Shown here one piece after another: positions 20,288-30,624 of a stretch of DNA of 64,000 nt. The first letter of the stretch is position 1, and the number at the start of each line of letters is the position of its first letter. The DNA is from Fuerstiella sp. (lineage in GTDB: Bacteria > Planctomycetota > Planctomycetia > Planctomycetales > Planctomycetaceae): positions 453,043-517,042 of the forward strand of contig JAKVAZ010000007.1 in NCBI GenBank assembly GCA_022447225.1, given 5' to 3'. The position numbers were made by a program, and so were the translations under genes. A model generated the notes under the pieces. It saw only the letters and a list, made by a program, of their open reading frames with translations. It had not been told where the DNA came from and ran no database searches.

Positions 20288-21244
20288 ATGGACGTCCTGA
20301 ACAGGGTTGTTGCCGGGGTTGCTATGCCGGAGTCCCGGCCGTGGGATGCGGCCAATCTTGATTCTGCAACCCGGGCCGCCGTTCGGCAGGCGTTTCATCT
20401 TGCGTCTTCCATGGGGATTCCTCTGCAGCTTGTTACAGCCGTTAACGAACCGGAACGTCCTTTTTTTGATTCCGGGGTTGATACAGATCAACAGGCCGTT
20501 GTGGATCAACAGGAGGCGAATCAGGTACTGACAGATCTGAAGTCTGACTATGTGAAGCTCAATGTGCGAGTCTCAGGTAAAGTTGTATTCGGACAGCCCT
20601 GGTTGGAAATCATGCGAGCGGCTGAGAATTCACGACGGACGCTGATCGTTTGCGGTACACAAAATTCAGGCGCTGTCCGTCGGCTTCTGTTTGGCACGAC
20701 CGGAATGCGGTTGCTGCGGCATGCGTCCGGGCCGGTCTGGCTGGTGAAGCCGCGCGCGGACAACGATGCCGTTCTGGACGTACTGGCGGCGACGGATCTT
20801 TCGGAGGTCGGTAGAGATGTGATCGCCGCCGGTGTGACATTGGGTCGCGCATTGCCGGTACAACTGACAGTCATGCACGTCCTCGATGGACTTGAGGACC
20901 GTCAGGTGGTGCGCGGCGGTGCATCGGAAGAAGAAGTTTTGAATTGGCGTAAACAGGTCAGGGCTGACGCTGAAATCCAGTTGCAGGATCAGCTGGCGGA
21001 GACTGACTTCCGAACACTGTCGCAGGGTGTGCGAACACAGATGACAGAAGGCGTTGCCGATACCTGTATTTTGTCGGGGATCGAGGAATTTGATGTCGAC
21101 CTGCTGGTCATGGCCAGCTCCGGACGAGGTGGCGTTCCGGGACTCCTTTTCGGCAACACGACGGAACGACTGCTGCCTGAACTTCCGTGTTCTCTGTTGG
21201 TGGTGAAGCCGGATGATTTCGAGTGTTCGGTTGTTCTCAGCTGA
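20288..21244 (+). CDS. Tandem universal stress protein (two UspA domains)
   Basis: About 318 residues in two Usp domains of roughly 150 residues. The first ends in LLFGTTGMRLLRHASGPVWLVKP; the second has the complete ATP-binding signature G-x2-G-x9-G-S/T (SGRGGVPGLLFGNTTERLL) followed by PCSLLVVKP. The first domain's nucleotide motif is degenerate (CGTQNSGAVRRLLFGTTG), so ATP binding probably rests on the second. Cytoplasmic stress-related role by family. An ATG at 20288 gives the standard MDVLNRVVAGV beginning; a GTG at 20276 is an alternative. Confidence 0.88.
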   Translation: MDVLNRVVAGVAMPESRPWDAANLDSATRAAVRQAFHLASSMGIPLQLVTAVNEPERPFFDSGVDTDQQAVVDQQEANQVLTDLKSDYVKLNVRVSGKVVFGQPWLEIMRAAENSRRTLIVCGTQNSGAVRRLLFGTTGMRLLRHASGPVWLVKPRADNDAVLDVLAATDLSEVGRDVIAAGVTLGRALPVQLTVMHVLDGLEDRQVVRGGASEEEVLNWRKQVRADAEIQLQDQLAETDFRTLSQGVRTQMTEGVADTCILSGIEEFDVDLLVMASSGRGGVPGLLFGNTTERLLPELPCSLLVVKPDDFECSVVLS

Positions 21245-21568
21245 GACGTGGCAGTCGAACTTCCCCAAAATCGGCCGGAATCGTGGAAACAGGACGTCTC
21301 TGGATTTTGCGGGTGCTGCCGGGCTTTAGACTGCCGGTGTCGTGTTGTTTGAATCAGCACCGACAGATTCAGCCTGCTCCGGAGAGTTTTCATTGGCTGT
21401 CTTCGGGTTGGTCCGCAGGACTTACTGTGAATGACAATTTACTGTACTGAACTGATATCCGGTTTCATACGAAGAACTTGCATTGGGTCAGGCCTCTGCT
21501 GATTACAGGCTGCGTTCCAACATCAGATCGGACGTCATTAGTGTTTGTATGATCGATGGTGAATAAAT
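21245..21568. other. Intergenic, no gene supported
   Basis: About 320 bp between the stress protein and the peptidase. No coding signal was found; it presumably contains the promoter of the M24 gene. Confidence 0.45.
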
Positions 21569-22750
21569 ATGTTTGACCTTTCGGCAATTCAACGAGCCCT
21601 GAAGCAGTTCGGGTTTGATGGCTGGTTGCTCTGTGACTTTCGCGGAAGCAATCTGCTGGCACGCCGAATTATGGATATTCCGGAGGAGATGACGGTTTCC
21701 AGGCGATACTGCTGTTTCATCCCTGTCAGCGGTGAACCACAAAAAATTGTGCACCGCATCGAAAGTGGCGTCCTGAATCATCTGCCTGGTGAAACGAGAG
21801 AGTATCTGACATGGCAGGAACTGGAGTCGGCTCTGGAAGCAGTCGTTTCCGGCAGTCGGCGAATTGCGATGGAATATTCCGCCCGGAACGCCAATCCTTA
21901 CATTGGACGGGTGGACGCAGGCACGATTGAGGTCGTCAGGGGCTTCGGATGCAGTGTGGAGAGTTCCGGTGATTTGATTTCTCTGTTTGAAGCCACGCTG
22001 TCTGACGCTCAGTTTGACGCTCATCTGGCTGCATCAGAGGTGACCTGTGATGCCTTTGAACGGGCATGGCAGTTCATTGCAGAAAGAATTGGAACCCGCG
22101 GCGAAGTTGAGGAACTGGCGGTTCAACAGATCATTCTGCAACATTTCTCTGACTGCGAACTGATCACCAGCCATCCTCCGATTGTTGCGGTGAATGCAAA
22201 CGGCGGCAATCCCCACTACGAAACAGGATCTGCTTCCGATACGGTCATTACTGCGCAGAGTTTTGTACTGATCGATATGTGGGGGCGCCACGACCACGAT
22301 AATGGCATCTATAGCGATCTGACACGCTGCGGTTATACGGGGAACAACGTGCCGGATCACTACAGGGATGTTTTTAAAACGGTTGCTGCAGCGCGTGATG
22401 CGGGTGTCGATCTTGTGCGTTCCGAACTGGCCTCCGGACGACCGCTTCAGGGGTGGCAGGTAGATGACGCTGTGCGTGAGGTGATCGTTGCTGCAGGTTA
22501 TGGAGAGGCCTTCTGTCATCGGGCCGGTCACAGTCTGGGGCGCGAAACCCACGGCAACGGAACTCACATCGACAATCTGGAAACACACGAAACCCGTCAG
22601 ATCCTGCCGCGGACACTATTCACGATTGAACCTGGTATCTACCTGCCTGAGTTTGGCATTCGCAGCGAAGTAAACGTGTTCATCCACGCAGACAACACGG
22701 TGCAGGTCACGGGTGGTGAAATACAGCAGGAACCGCATCGGATCGTGTGA
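21569..22750 (+). CDS. M24 family metallopeptidase (Xaa-Pro aminopeptidase-like)
   Basis: 393 residues: an N-terminal creatinase-like domain (about 1-160) and a C-terminal pita-bread domain. All five metal ligands are identifiable: Asp in LIDMWGRHDHDNGIYSD, Asp in SDLTRCGYTG, His in HRAGHSLGRETHGNG, Glu in FTIEPGIYLP and Glu in IRSEVNVFI. Enzymes of this type cleave Xaa-Pro peptide bonds, but creatinase-like relatives with other substrates share the fold, so the substrate is open. No signal peptide, so cytoplasmic. Alone on the plus strand. Confidence 0.87.
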   Translation: MFDLSAIQRALKQFGFDGWLLCDFRGSNLLARRIMDIPEEMTVSRRYCCFIPVSGEPQKIVHRIESGVLNHLPGETREYLTWQELESALEAVVSGSRRIAMEYSARNANPYIGRVDAGTIEVVRGFGCSVESSGDLISLFEATLSDAQFDAHLAASEVTCDAFERAWQFIAERIGTRGEVEELAVQQIILQHFSDCELITSHPPIVAVNANGGNPHYETGSASDTVITAQSFVLIDMWGRHDHDNGIYSDLTRCGYTGNNVPDHYRDVFKTVAAARDAGVDLVRSELASGRPLQGWQVDDAVREVIVAAGYGEAFCHRAGHSLGRETHGNGTHIDNLETHETRQILPRTLFTIEPGIYLPEFGIRSEVNVFIHADNTVQVTGGEIQQEPHRIV

Positions 22751-22884
22751 TCCGGTCCCCTGCGGTTCAGGTCATCGACAGGTCGCCAAGCATCCTGCCG
22801 AAAACCATAAACCATTTTACGAAGTCTGTATTTGGCTTCATAACGGGCATTATCCGTCCGTCCGTCGGCAAGTGTTCGGTGTCG

Positions 22885-25800
22885 TCATTCCGTTCGTTGA
22901 ATTTCGATTCCCGACAGGACGGGGGTGCCTTGTTTTGAGTTGAATTCGATCTGTAATTCATCTGCAATCATCACGTCTTCAAACGTTTCTGCAGCGATTC
23001 GGTGTTCCGGCGGGCCTGCGGGATCGAGCACGATTTGTTCATCACGTGTGATTCCCTGCAGTGCAACGTGGAACTCACGTCTGGTTTTCGGAAATGTCAG
23101 CGGTGTGGAAAACAGAAGTCGAACCCGGTACGGATACGGTGTCGGTTGATCCGCATCGTCCGGGCGCGTTTCATCTGCATCTATGACCAGTCGAGCCGAC
23201 TGTTCGTCGTGTCCCTGTGATGCCAGTGCTGTCCGTTGCCCCGCTCCACTGATGAAAAACACAATAGAATTACCCGGATTCCAGTCTGCACGGTCAGTGA
23301 CAGCCTGGATCAGCGGCGTGATGTCTGCAGTACGCTGGGCATCACCTGTGTCGCCGTTTTTTTTCCATTCCTCCGGATGCCAGGTAACCTTCTGCACCGT
23401 TTTTGGTCGGGACGTCAGATCGTGTGCGTCACTGCTGAAACGTTCTGCATGGCCGGTATCCTGAGCGGAAATGATCAGTGACGCCGGTTCGGCGGACGGT
23501 TCTTGGCAAATGAACTGAATGTAAGCACTGTGGATTTCGGCTCCACGTGCCAAATTGACCTGATTGAATCTCATTCCGACCAGTTGAGTTTCTCCGTCTT
23601 CAACGAGTTCCAGGTCTCTGCTGTCGGTGTGGACGTCACCGTTATCCCTTTCTTCTGCGTCGTCATCTGTATGATCGATCGGCAGGCCGGTACGGAGACT
23701 GGTTTCCCTGGTAAGAGTGAATCGGATACGGACCTTTCGGACGTTGTCTGCACCCGATGCGAGGATCCATGATTCCTCACCTGCGGCAACAGAAGACGAA
23801 TGATGTCGAAAGAGTGTCGCGTCGTCATTCAGATTGACGGAAAGAAGAGGCGACGGGCCGGCGACTGGTGGGTATTCCAGCCACAGTAATCCGTCTTCTG
23901 TCCGGCGGTCACCGGGCGCACCGATGTTGACTCCCACCCTGCTGAGCTGATCGGTTTCCGTATGACTGGCAGCTGTCGGACTGATGGTCCAGAACTCCAG
24001 TTCTGGCATGTGCACGAGTGCCAGAGATGTCTGGTTCTGATAGGCGCAACTGCACGTTCGGGTGTAGTCCGGAGCGTTGAGAACTCCGTTGGCTACGACA
24101 AGATTAGACGTGCATCCGGACTTGAATCCACCAAAATTTCCTGTGCCGCTCTCCCCCAGCAGGTCATAAAAACCGGCGGCACCGGATCGGAATGTCAGCA
24201 AATGCTCGCTTGCTACAATGTTGTTGCAACCGTAGGCCCTGGTTACTTTCCACGCCTGAAGCTCACCGGTCAGCGGATTCGGGACCATCTTTTGGTGACC
24301 GTCTGTGATGTGAAACGCTCCGGCCGATTCGGTGTACGAATTCGCATTTGTGATGATCCAGTCGTTGTGCAGCATACAAGGTCCGGCATATTTGATCGTG
24401 TCCTTTTTCCATTTCAGTGTTCCGTCATCAGCGTGAAAAACGGCCATCCCCTGCCCGATTTCGGCATAAAGCCGGTCACTTGCCGCAGCACCCGCCTCCA
24501 GTAACAGATTATGTTCTTCAGAATATCCCAGCCATGTACCGAACACCCTGTCGGTCATCTCCCATACCGTTTCGCCGCTCTCGGCATCAAACGCCGCGAT
24601 ACGGTAGCTGTCTGCCCGCGAGGAACCGCGTCGACGCAAAGCTGCTTCGATGAGTTCCGGAGTTCGGTCGAGACAATAGATTCGCCCGCCGCCGGCAACG
24701 ATTCCATTGTGCCAGAAGCTGTGTTTTGCGCTGACCTGCCACAAAACTTTTCCGGAGTGTCGATCAAATGCAACCAGTCCCAGACTGGCCGCGCGATCCA
24801 GACTCTTGGACCCAAATCCTGCGCGACTTCTTCGAAGACCGCGGTCAGATTCCGGATTCAGTTTGTTGCGTTCCCGATAATTGGCGTAGCCGTATCCGCC
24901 CAGCAGCACATCTTCATACACTCCAATGTAACCCCACTGTGGTTTGCTGCCTGACTGGTCCTGAGGAAGCTGAATTTCCTGAATCGTTGTCCCGACTGCG
25001 GGATCGAGTATATGGCAGCGACTGCCTTCCACCACATAGATACGGTCTTCTGTCACGATGTAGTTTGTACCCCGACCGTTGGCTCCGGGAATGTGCACCT
25101 GGTTGTATTTTGGATCGAGCGGAGTATTCGTGTATGTTTCATCGTAATAGACGTCGAAGGTACCCAGGTCTTCGAATTTCCTTTTCCACAGGACTCTGCC
25201 CGTATACACATCACGAGCACTCAGACTGTTAATGCCTTCAATAAACAGTCGGCCTCCGGCAACCTGTTCGGGAGGGCCGTGTCCATGTCTGGGTAACACC
25301 TCCATGTTGCTGCTTCCTCCGAACCACAGGATCCCCAGCGGCAGTTTCACACGTCGGTCATTCGACTTAACCGTGTTGGCAATATCGCCGTACTGATGCG
25401 TCCAGTCGGCAGAGCCAGGAAGCTTTCCGGTACGTCGAATCATTACGCTGTGATCTGTGATCGTTACTTCCGCCTGTTCAAGACCCAGACCCTGCACGCG
25501 TTCCGCCAGTCGATCTTTGTTGTTGTCTGCGATCAGGTGCATCACGCCACCGTACGGACGCACACCTCTGTACAATTCCGCAATCAGACCGTCGTCAGCA
25601 GAAGAGGTCAGCTCGTGTCCGGCGAATACCACGTTCGCCGTATACTTAGGAGCCCGAAATAACGCAGCAGGTGAACAGTGTGCCGTTGTGCTTCCATACA
25701 GGCCTGCGCCATCAAGTAAATGTCGCAGATGATCAATTTTTTCCGCGTCAGGATCAATAATTGCCAGTTGTGTGAACGGTGAGTGTGCTGCAAGAGCGTG

Positions 25801-27198
25801 AATCAGAGATTCGTCGGAGATTCCGTACCAGTATGCATAGCCTTCAGCGTCCGCATGGTCCATGAGACCGGAAACTACATGTACCGCATCCGGTCGTGTT
25901 TCCATCACAGTGAATTGTTCGGTTTGTGGCTCGATCGTGTTTTTGCTGTCCTCACCGAAAGCCAGGAGTGCCCCCTGAATTGTTACAGCGAACAGCTTTC
26001 CGTCACCGGCCAGTAAACGTTCAATTTGTCCCTGGACCGGAATCGAGTCTGTAATGAATGCCGGGCGTTTCCCGTTCGGCAGACGAATGACTGTGATCGA
26101 TTCTTTGCCTGCTGCGTACAGTTGCCTGCCGACCGCAATCATGTCCCCTCGTCCGTCAGCTTCGATTTCCCAGATGACCTGATCGTTTTGGTCATAGGCG
26201 CGAATCACCGGACGTCCGTCTGTGGATTCCGCCGAGTACACGATTCCGTCCAGCAAGACAGGTTCGTTGGGTGTGAAATCTGTCTTCAGACCGGTATTCA
26301 GGTCGAAGGCTCGTGTTCCTTTCTGTCGGGTGTGAACGTAAAACCGCTGATTGTCGGCCACAACGAATGATCCGCCGGTCCCCTTGCCCCCGGCGTTGAT
26401 TTCAAAATACTTCAATCGTCCGTCACTGCGCTGAAGGACCGCCGGAACCGATCGGCCGCCAGGTACCACCAGAAACTCGTCGGTTGCCACGAGCGCCCCC
26501 TGCGGTGCGACACCTGCGAACGAAGGAGCGCTGTGCGGCTGTTTGATGTACTGTGCTCCCGTACCGTCATTTACCCACTTCACTTCACCGTTTGCTGCAT
26601 CCAGAGCGTAGATAAATGTTCCCATCATGGGCCAGATGCTGGCCGCAAAATAGACTGTTTGGTCATGGATGACCGGAGCGCCTCGTGCCGGCCATGCAGA
26701 AATGACACGACGGTTTCCAATCACCTTTTGTGGTCCCGGTGCTCCCTGGAATTTCCACACCATCGTTCCGGTTGCTGCTTCCACGCAGTACAGGCAGCCG
26801 TCGTCACTGCTGAAATAGATTTTTCCATCTCGTCCGGCCGCAGGAAAACGGACCGGACCGCCTGTGAAGAATGACCACAGTTCATCACCCGTATCTGCGT
26901 TGAATGCCGTCAGTTTGTCACGATCGTTGAAACCGACAAACAGTCGGCCATCCATCACAATTGGCTCAAAAACCCGGTCGTATGTCATCAAATCCAGGTT
27001 GAGTGGATCGTCCCACGCCTGAACGCGCGGTTCGAACCCGCGTGTCCATCTGAGATTCAGGTCCACCGGCAGAGTTCCAGCTGATGATCCCGTTCGAGCG
27101 GCGTTAGCACGCCACATTGGCCAGTCCTCAGCCGAAGCAGGGCAACTCAGGAATAGTCCGGCAAGCAAATATACGATGCCGCGTAACGGTTGATTCAT
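22885..27198 (-). CDS. Large secreted PQQ beta-propeller protein with methyltransferase-like module
   Basis: 1437 residues from the ATG at 27198, chosen because it starts a signal peptide (GIVYLLAGLFLSCPASAEDW); the frame itself is open to 27336. The first part (about 25-420) is a PQQ-type propeller with WSFFTGGPVRFPAA and CLYCVEAATGTMVWKFQG blades. Around 430-640 lies a Rossmann-like segment (QLAIIDPDAEKIDHLR, LIAELYRGVRPYGGVMHLI) resembling a class I SAM methyltransferase. A second propeller follows (RDVYTGRVLWKRKFEDLG, YCLDRTPELIEAAL, FDAESGETVWEM). The C-terminus has a beta-rich domain with HSAYIQFICQEPS and ITPLIQAVTDRADW. This arrangement occurs in planctomycetes; no function is established. 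Alone on the minus strand. Confidence 0.82.
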   Translation of the reverse strand: MNQPLRGIVYLLAGLFLSCPASAEDWPMWRANAARTGSSAGTLPVDLNLRWTRGFEPRVQAWDDPLNLDLMTYDRVFEPIVMDGRLFVGFNDRDKLTAFNADTGDELWSFFTGGPVRFPAAGRDGKIYFSSDDGCLYCVEAATGTMVWKFQGAPGPQKVIGNRRVISAWPARGAPVIHDQTVYFAASIWPMMGTFIYALDAANGEVKWVNDGTGAQYIKQPHSAPSFAGVAPQGALVATDEFLVVPGGRSVPAVLQRSDGRLKYFEINAGGKGTGGSFVVADNQRFYVHTRQKGTRAFDLNTGLKTDFTPNEPVLLDGIVYSAESTDGRPVIRAYDQNDQVIWEIEADGRGDMIAVGRQLYAAGKESITVIRLPNGKRPAFITDSIPVQGQIERLLAGDGKLFAVTIQGALLAFGEDSKNTIEPQTEQFTVMETRPDAVHVVSGLMDHADAEGYAYWYGISDESLIHALAAHSPFTQLAIIDPDAEKIDHLRHLLDGAGLYGSTTAHCSPAALFRAPKYTANVVFAGHELTSSADDGLIAELYRGVRPYGGVMHLIADNNKDRLAERVQGLGLEQAEVTITDHSVMIRRTGKLPGSADWTHQYGDIANTVKSNDRRVKLPLGILWFGGSSNMEVLPRHGHGPPEQVAGGRLFIEGINSLSARDVYTGRVLWKRKFEDLGTFDVYYDETYTNTPLDPKYNQVHIPGANGRGTNYIVTEDRIYVVEGSRCHILDPAVGTTIQEIQLPQDQSGSKPQWGYIGVYEDVLLGGYGYANYRERNKLNPESDRGLRRSRAGFGSKSLDRAASLGLVAFDRHSGKVLWQVSAKHSFWHNGIVAGGGRIYCLDRTPELIEAALRRRGSSRADSYRIAAFDAESGETVWEMTDRVFGTWLGYSEEHNLLLEAGAAASDRLYAEIGQGMAVFHADDGTLKWKKDTIKYAGPCMLHNDWIITNANSYTESAGAFHITDGHQKMVPNPLTGELQAWKVTRAYGCNNIVASEHLLTFRSGAAGFYDLLGESGTGNFGGFKSGCTSNLVVANGVLNAPDYTRTCSCAYQNQTSLALVHMPELEFWTISPTAASHTETDQLSRVGVNIGAPGDRRTEDGLLWLEYPPVAGPSPLLSVNLNDDATLFRHHSSSVAAGEESWILASGADNVRKVRIRFTLTRETSLRTGLPIDHTDDDAEERDNGDVHTDSRDLELVEDGETQLVGMRFNQVNLARGAEIHSAYIQFICQEPSAEPASLIISAQDTGHAERFSSDAHDLTSRPKTVQKVTWHPEEWKKNGDTGDAQRTADITPLIQAVTDRADWNPGNSIVFFISGAGQRTALASQGHDEQSARLVIDADETRPDDADQPTPYPYRVRLLFSTPLTFPKTRREFHVALQGITRDEQIVLDPAGPPEHRIAAETFEDVMIADELQIEFNSKQGTPVLSGIEIQRTE

Positions 27199-27628
27199 TG
27201 AAGACGACCTTTGGGGAATGCCGGACCGACTGACTTTTGTCGCTGAAACTATTCCGGTTCTGACGAAATCAAGAAGACAAAAAACAAACACATTGAAGGC
27301 AACAGCGAGGTTATCGTGACAGGACGATTTGAACAATCCAGTAAACTTCCCGGACGAGCTGACCGGAATCTCACCGTCTGGTGATTACCCGATGTTTGCT
27401 TTGATGTTTCCGGAATTCCGGGGACGTGTTGTGAATCGATTTCCGCACTTTACGAATCCAACGATCGCAGACCGTCCCGGTAACGGGTGCGATTGGCTGA
27501 GGGACCTTTTTCTGACGGAAGGTAAAACGTTCTGTCACAGCCTGAGAAGTGTGCGGATCGGGAGTGGCTGACTGCCGACGGCAGTGGGTGCATGGCGAAC
27601 AAACATTGTCCTGTCCGGACGACGCGGC
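27199..27628. other. Intergenic, no gene supported
   Basis: About 430 bp upstream of the PQQ protein and downstream of the DUF1553 gene. Only short frames without motifs. Confidence 0.45.
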
Positions 27629-30616
27629 TCAGTCGATATAAAGAAACTCATTCGAGCACAGAAGCATGTGAACGAAATTTTCAAGGGATCGCCGGGACAC
27701 CTCCGCAGAATTCAGGCCGGAGGATTCATAGAGTTGACTCAGATGTTGTAAGTGCTGTTCCGCGGCCCGGGTTTCAAGAACAGACGGTCTTCTGGCAAAT
27801 GTAAGCCGGTAAGCCGTATTGATCTTGGTTGTCAGGTGCCCGTTGTTTTCGACAAGGGCCAGCACTCGGTCTGCCAGTCGGCTGGCGCTGACGGTCAGAA
27901 ATCTGCTGTTGATCATGGTTAATGACTGCAGTGGAGTAGCCGAAGTCGAGCGTCGCACACAATTCACATCGATAACCGGATAATCAAACACCCTCAGAAA
28001 GGTCAGAGGATTCGAGCGACGTGCCAAAAGATAGATACTGCGTCTGGAACCGATGCCGCCGCTATCGTCCTGACTGACCGTCAGTAAACCATCGGATGTT
28101 GACTTCAGCATGACCGGCGGGCCTCCCATCGTGAAGTTCGCCTGACCGCTCACAGAAAGTACCGAATCACGCAGGATTTCGGCATCGAGACGTCGCAGAT
28201 GCATTCGCCAGAGCAGACGGGCCTCCGGATCAATGGCCTGTGGATCGGGGGAGACCGTTTGTGGAGTCAGTCCGTTTTCACTGCGCGCGGTGAATGCCGT
28301 GTCAGGCGTTCGCGCCGAGGTCTGCCGGTACACTGTCGAGGTCATCATCAGTTTGTGTAACTGTTTGGCACTCCAGCCCTGACGCATGAATTCCACGGCC
28401 AGCCAGTCCAGAAGCTCCGGGTGAGTGGGACGTGATCCGGTGGTTCCGAAATTACCCGGCGTATCGACAATGCCCTTTCCAAAGTGGTGTTGCCACAGTC
28501 GATTGACAATTACCCGCGCCGTTAACGGGTGATCGGGACTGGTCAGCCATTCCGCAAAGGCCAGTCGCAGTCCTGTGGTGTCACCCACTGCGGCGGATGA
28601 GCCCACCGCATCGGAACTGCCGGGGGCGCTCAGCACGGTGAGAAATCCGGGACTGACTTTTGGACCGGCAAAATCCACGTCACCGCGGTGCAGCAGTCGG
28701 ATGACCGGAGCTTCTCCCACATCCCACAGGGCCTGAAGTTTGTCCATCTGCAACGTAGACAGAACATTCCGGACAGTCAGGATCTGTGTCCTCAAACGAA
28801 CGCAGGCAGCCTGATCCGCCTCATTCAGTGCTGAATCAATTTCTGTTTCAGTGACGTCTAGTTTCTTTTCATACCTGTCGACAATGTCCTTCTGCAGCTG
28901 ACTTCGTTTTTCTTCGGGCGTTTGCAGGGCGACTTTTACATTTGCCCGTTCGGACTCCGGAACCTGTTTGAGTTTTCTGTCCAGAATGCGATTTCGATAA
29001 GGGGCACGAAGTTCACTGAACTGTTGCTCAAGTTTGTCGAGTGTTGCCGTGTGTTCCGATTGCTGATGTTCGATTTCGATTTGTCGGGACTTCGGTACTC
29101 CGTACAGATGCCGGTGTTTCGGTGGTAACCAGTCAGACGGATTGTATGCCGACGTGAACAAAGACAGAAATCGGTAGTAGTCTGTCTGAGGAATGGGGTC
29201 GAATTTGTGGCTGTGGCACCGTGCGCACGCCAGAGTCATCCCCAGCGTGCTTGTTGACACTCTGTCCATGAGCATGAACAGTGCCTCATATCGATCGAAC
29301 GGCAAATTGGAGATATCCTCGTCGGTCGCATCCAGTACGTTTCGCAGGTAACCGGTTGCCGTAAGCAGTTCGATGATTTCGGGGCTGTATTTTTCTGCAT
29401 TTCGCCAGTCAACCATTTCGTCTCCGGCGATCTGCTCAGCGAGGAATCGGTCCCAGGGAGTGTCTTGATTCGTGGCCGCGATGACATAGTCGCGATATCT
29501 CCAGTAGCCTTCAGACAACACGGGCTTGTGCGGATCGAAGTCCTTGTCTGAAGTATCTACATAACCAACTGCATCCAGCCAGTGCCGTCCCCAGCGTTCA
29601 CCATAGTGTGGAGACGCAAGCAGTCGGTCAATCAGTCGTTCATATGCACCGGGCCCATCGTCGTCGAGAAATTGCTGAGCCTGTGCCGGTGTGGGCGGCA
29701 GCCCCGTCAGATCGAAATAGGCCCGTCGCAGCAGAGTGTGTTTTGACGCCTCCGGTGAGAACGTCAGACCATGTCGTTCCAGATCTGACAGAATAAACTG
29801 ATCAATCGGCGTGCGAATTCTGTCTGTCCCCTCGACCTGTGGCAGTGGGAGAGCAACAGGTTGCTGAAAGGCCCAGAACTGACGGTCATCATCCGAAACT
29901 ACTGAAGAATCCGGCGACTCAGTCGGCTGGTGCGTTACCTCCACGAAGTCTGCAAAGTTTCCACGATCGATCCATCGAGTGATGGACAGAATCTCGGCTG
30001 GTGTCAGAGGATCTTCCAGATCAGGTGGTGGCATCATTCGGCTGGAGATTTTGCGAATCAGCACACTCTTGTCAGAAAAACCTTCCACGATCACCGGGCC
30101 GCTTTTGCTGCCGCGGACCAGGGCCTCCAGACTGCCCAGATCCAATCCGGAGTCGGGATCTTCCGCTCCATGACATGTCACGCAGTGATCGGTCAGGATT
30201 GGCTGGATTTCTTTTTCGAAGCGTGTGAACTGTTCCTGAACTTCCGTAGGCAGCTCATTCGGTTCGCTTGAGGGAGCACCTGCTTCAATCCAGCGGCGAA
30301 TCGTATCAATTTCAGCATCCGACAGCCTTAGCTCGAAAAGTTCCAGCGGCATCTCACGAGTCGAAACTTTCTTCCACAGCAGGCTTTTCTCCAAAGAGCC
30401 TTTCACAACAACCGGGCCATTCTGACTGCCACGCATCGTCAGGCGGGCCGAACGCAGATCAAGACCCAGCTGTGGAGAACTTTTTCCGTGGCAGTTAAAG
30501 CAGTAGCGGGTGAAGATCGGCAGAACATCGGCTTCAAAGACCGGGACCTCCGCGGTCACCGTCGATGCGGTCGCGGCAGCAGTCACCAAACTCAAAATTC
30601 TTAGATATTTCGTCAT
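27629..30616 (-). CDS. PSCyt1/DUF1549/DUF1553 protein with two CxxCH sites
   Basis: 995 residues with a signal peptide. Two N-terminal PSCyt1 repeats each carry a haem c site: C39-F-N-C42-H43 in FTRYCFNCHG and C145-V-T-C148-H149 in LTDHCVTCHG, each followed by GLDL. DUF1549 then shows DLTGLPPTPAQA, HWLDAVGYVDTS and CARCHSHKFDPIPQTDYYRF, followed by a coiled-coil-like insertion (about 510-640) and DUF1553 (LAEWLTSPDHPLTARVIVNRLW, YRQTS, LDAEILRDSVLSVSG, STSATPLQSLTMINS). Probably an exported redox protein. The DUF1501 gene lies directly upstream with an 8-bp gap, the reverse order of the other pair at 13221-17494. Confidence 0.93.
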   Translation of the reverse strand: MTKYLRILSLVTAAATASTVTAEVPVFEADVLPIFTRYCFNCHGKSSPQLGLDLRSARLTMRGSQNGPVVVKGSLEKSLLWKKVSTREMPLELFELRLSDAEIDTIRRWIEAGAPSSEPNELPTEVQEQFTRFEKEIQPILTDHCVTCHGAEDPDSGLDLGSLEALVRGSKSGPVIVEGFSDKSVLIRKISSRMMPPPDLEDPLTPAEILSITRWIDRGNFADFVEVTHQPTESPDSSVVSDDDRQFWAFQQPVALPLPQVEGTDRIRTPIDQFILSDLERHGLTFSPEASKHTLLRRAYFDLTGLPPTPAQAQQFLDDDGPGAYERLIDRLLASPHYGERWGRHWLDAVGYVDTSDKDFDPHKPVLSEGYWRYRDYVIAATNQDTPWDRFLAEQIAGDEMVDWRNAEKYSPEIIELLTATGYLRNVLDATDEDISNLPFDRYEALFMLMDRVSTSTLGMTLACARCHSHKFDPIPQTDYYRFLSLFTSAYNPSDWLPPKHRHLYGVPKSRQIEIEHQQSEHTATLDKLEQQFSELRAPYRNRILDRKLKQVPESERANVKVALQTPEEKRSQLQKDIVDRYEKKLDVTETEIDSALNEADQAACVRLRTQILTVRNVLSTLQMDKLQALWDVGEAPVIRLLHRGDVDFAGPKVSPGFLTVLSAPGSSDAVGSSAAVGDTTGLRLAFAEWLTSPDHPLTARVIVNRLWQHHFGKGIVDTPGNFGTTGSRPTHPELLDWLAVEFMRQGWSAKQLHKLMMTSTVYRQTSARTPDTAFTARSENGLTPQTVSPDPQAIDPEARLLWRMHLRRLDAEILRDSVLSVSGQANFTMGGPPVMLKSTSDGLLTVSQDDSGGIGSRRSIYLLARRSNPLTFLRVFDYPVIDVNCVRRSTSATPLQSLTMINSRFLTVSASRLADRVLALVENNGHLTTKINTAYRLTFARRPSVLETRAAEQHLQHLSQLYESSGLNSAEVSRRSLENFVHMLLCSNEFLYID

Positions 30617-30624
30617 CGGCCCGG

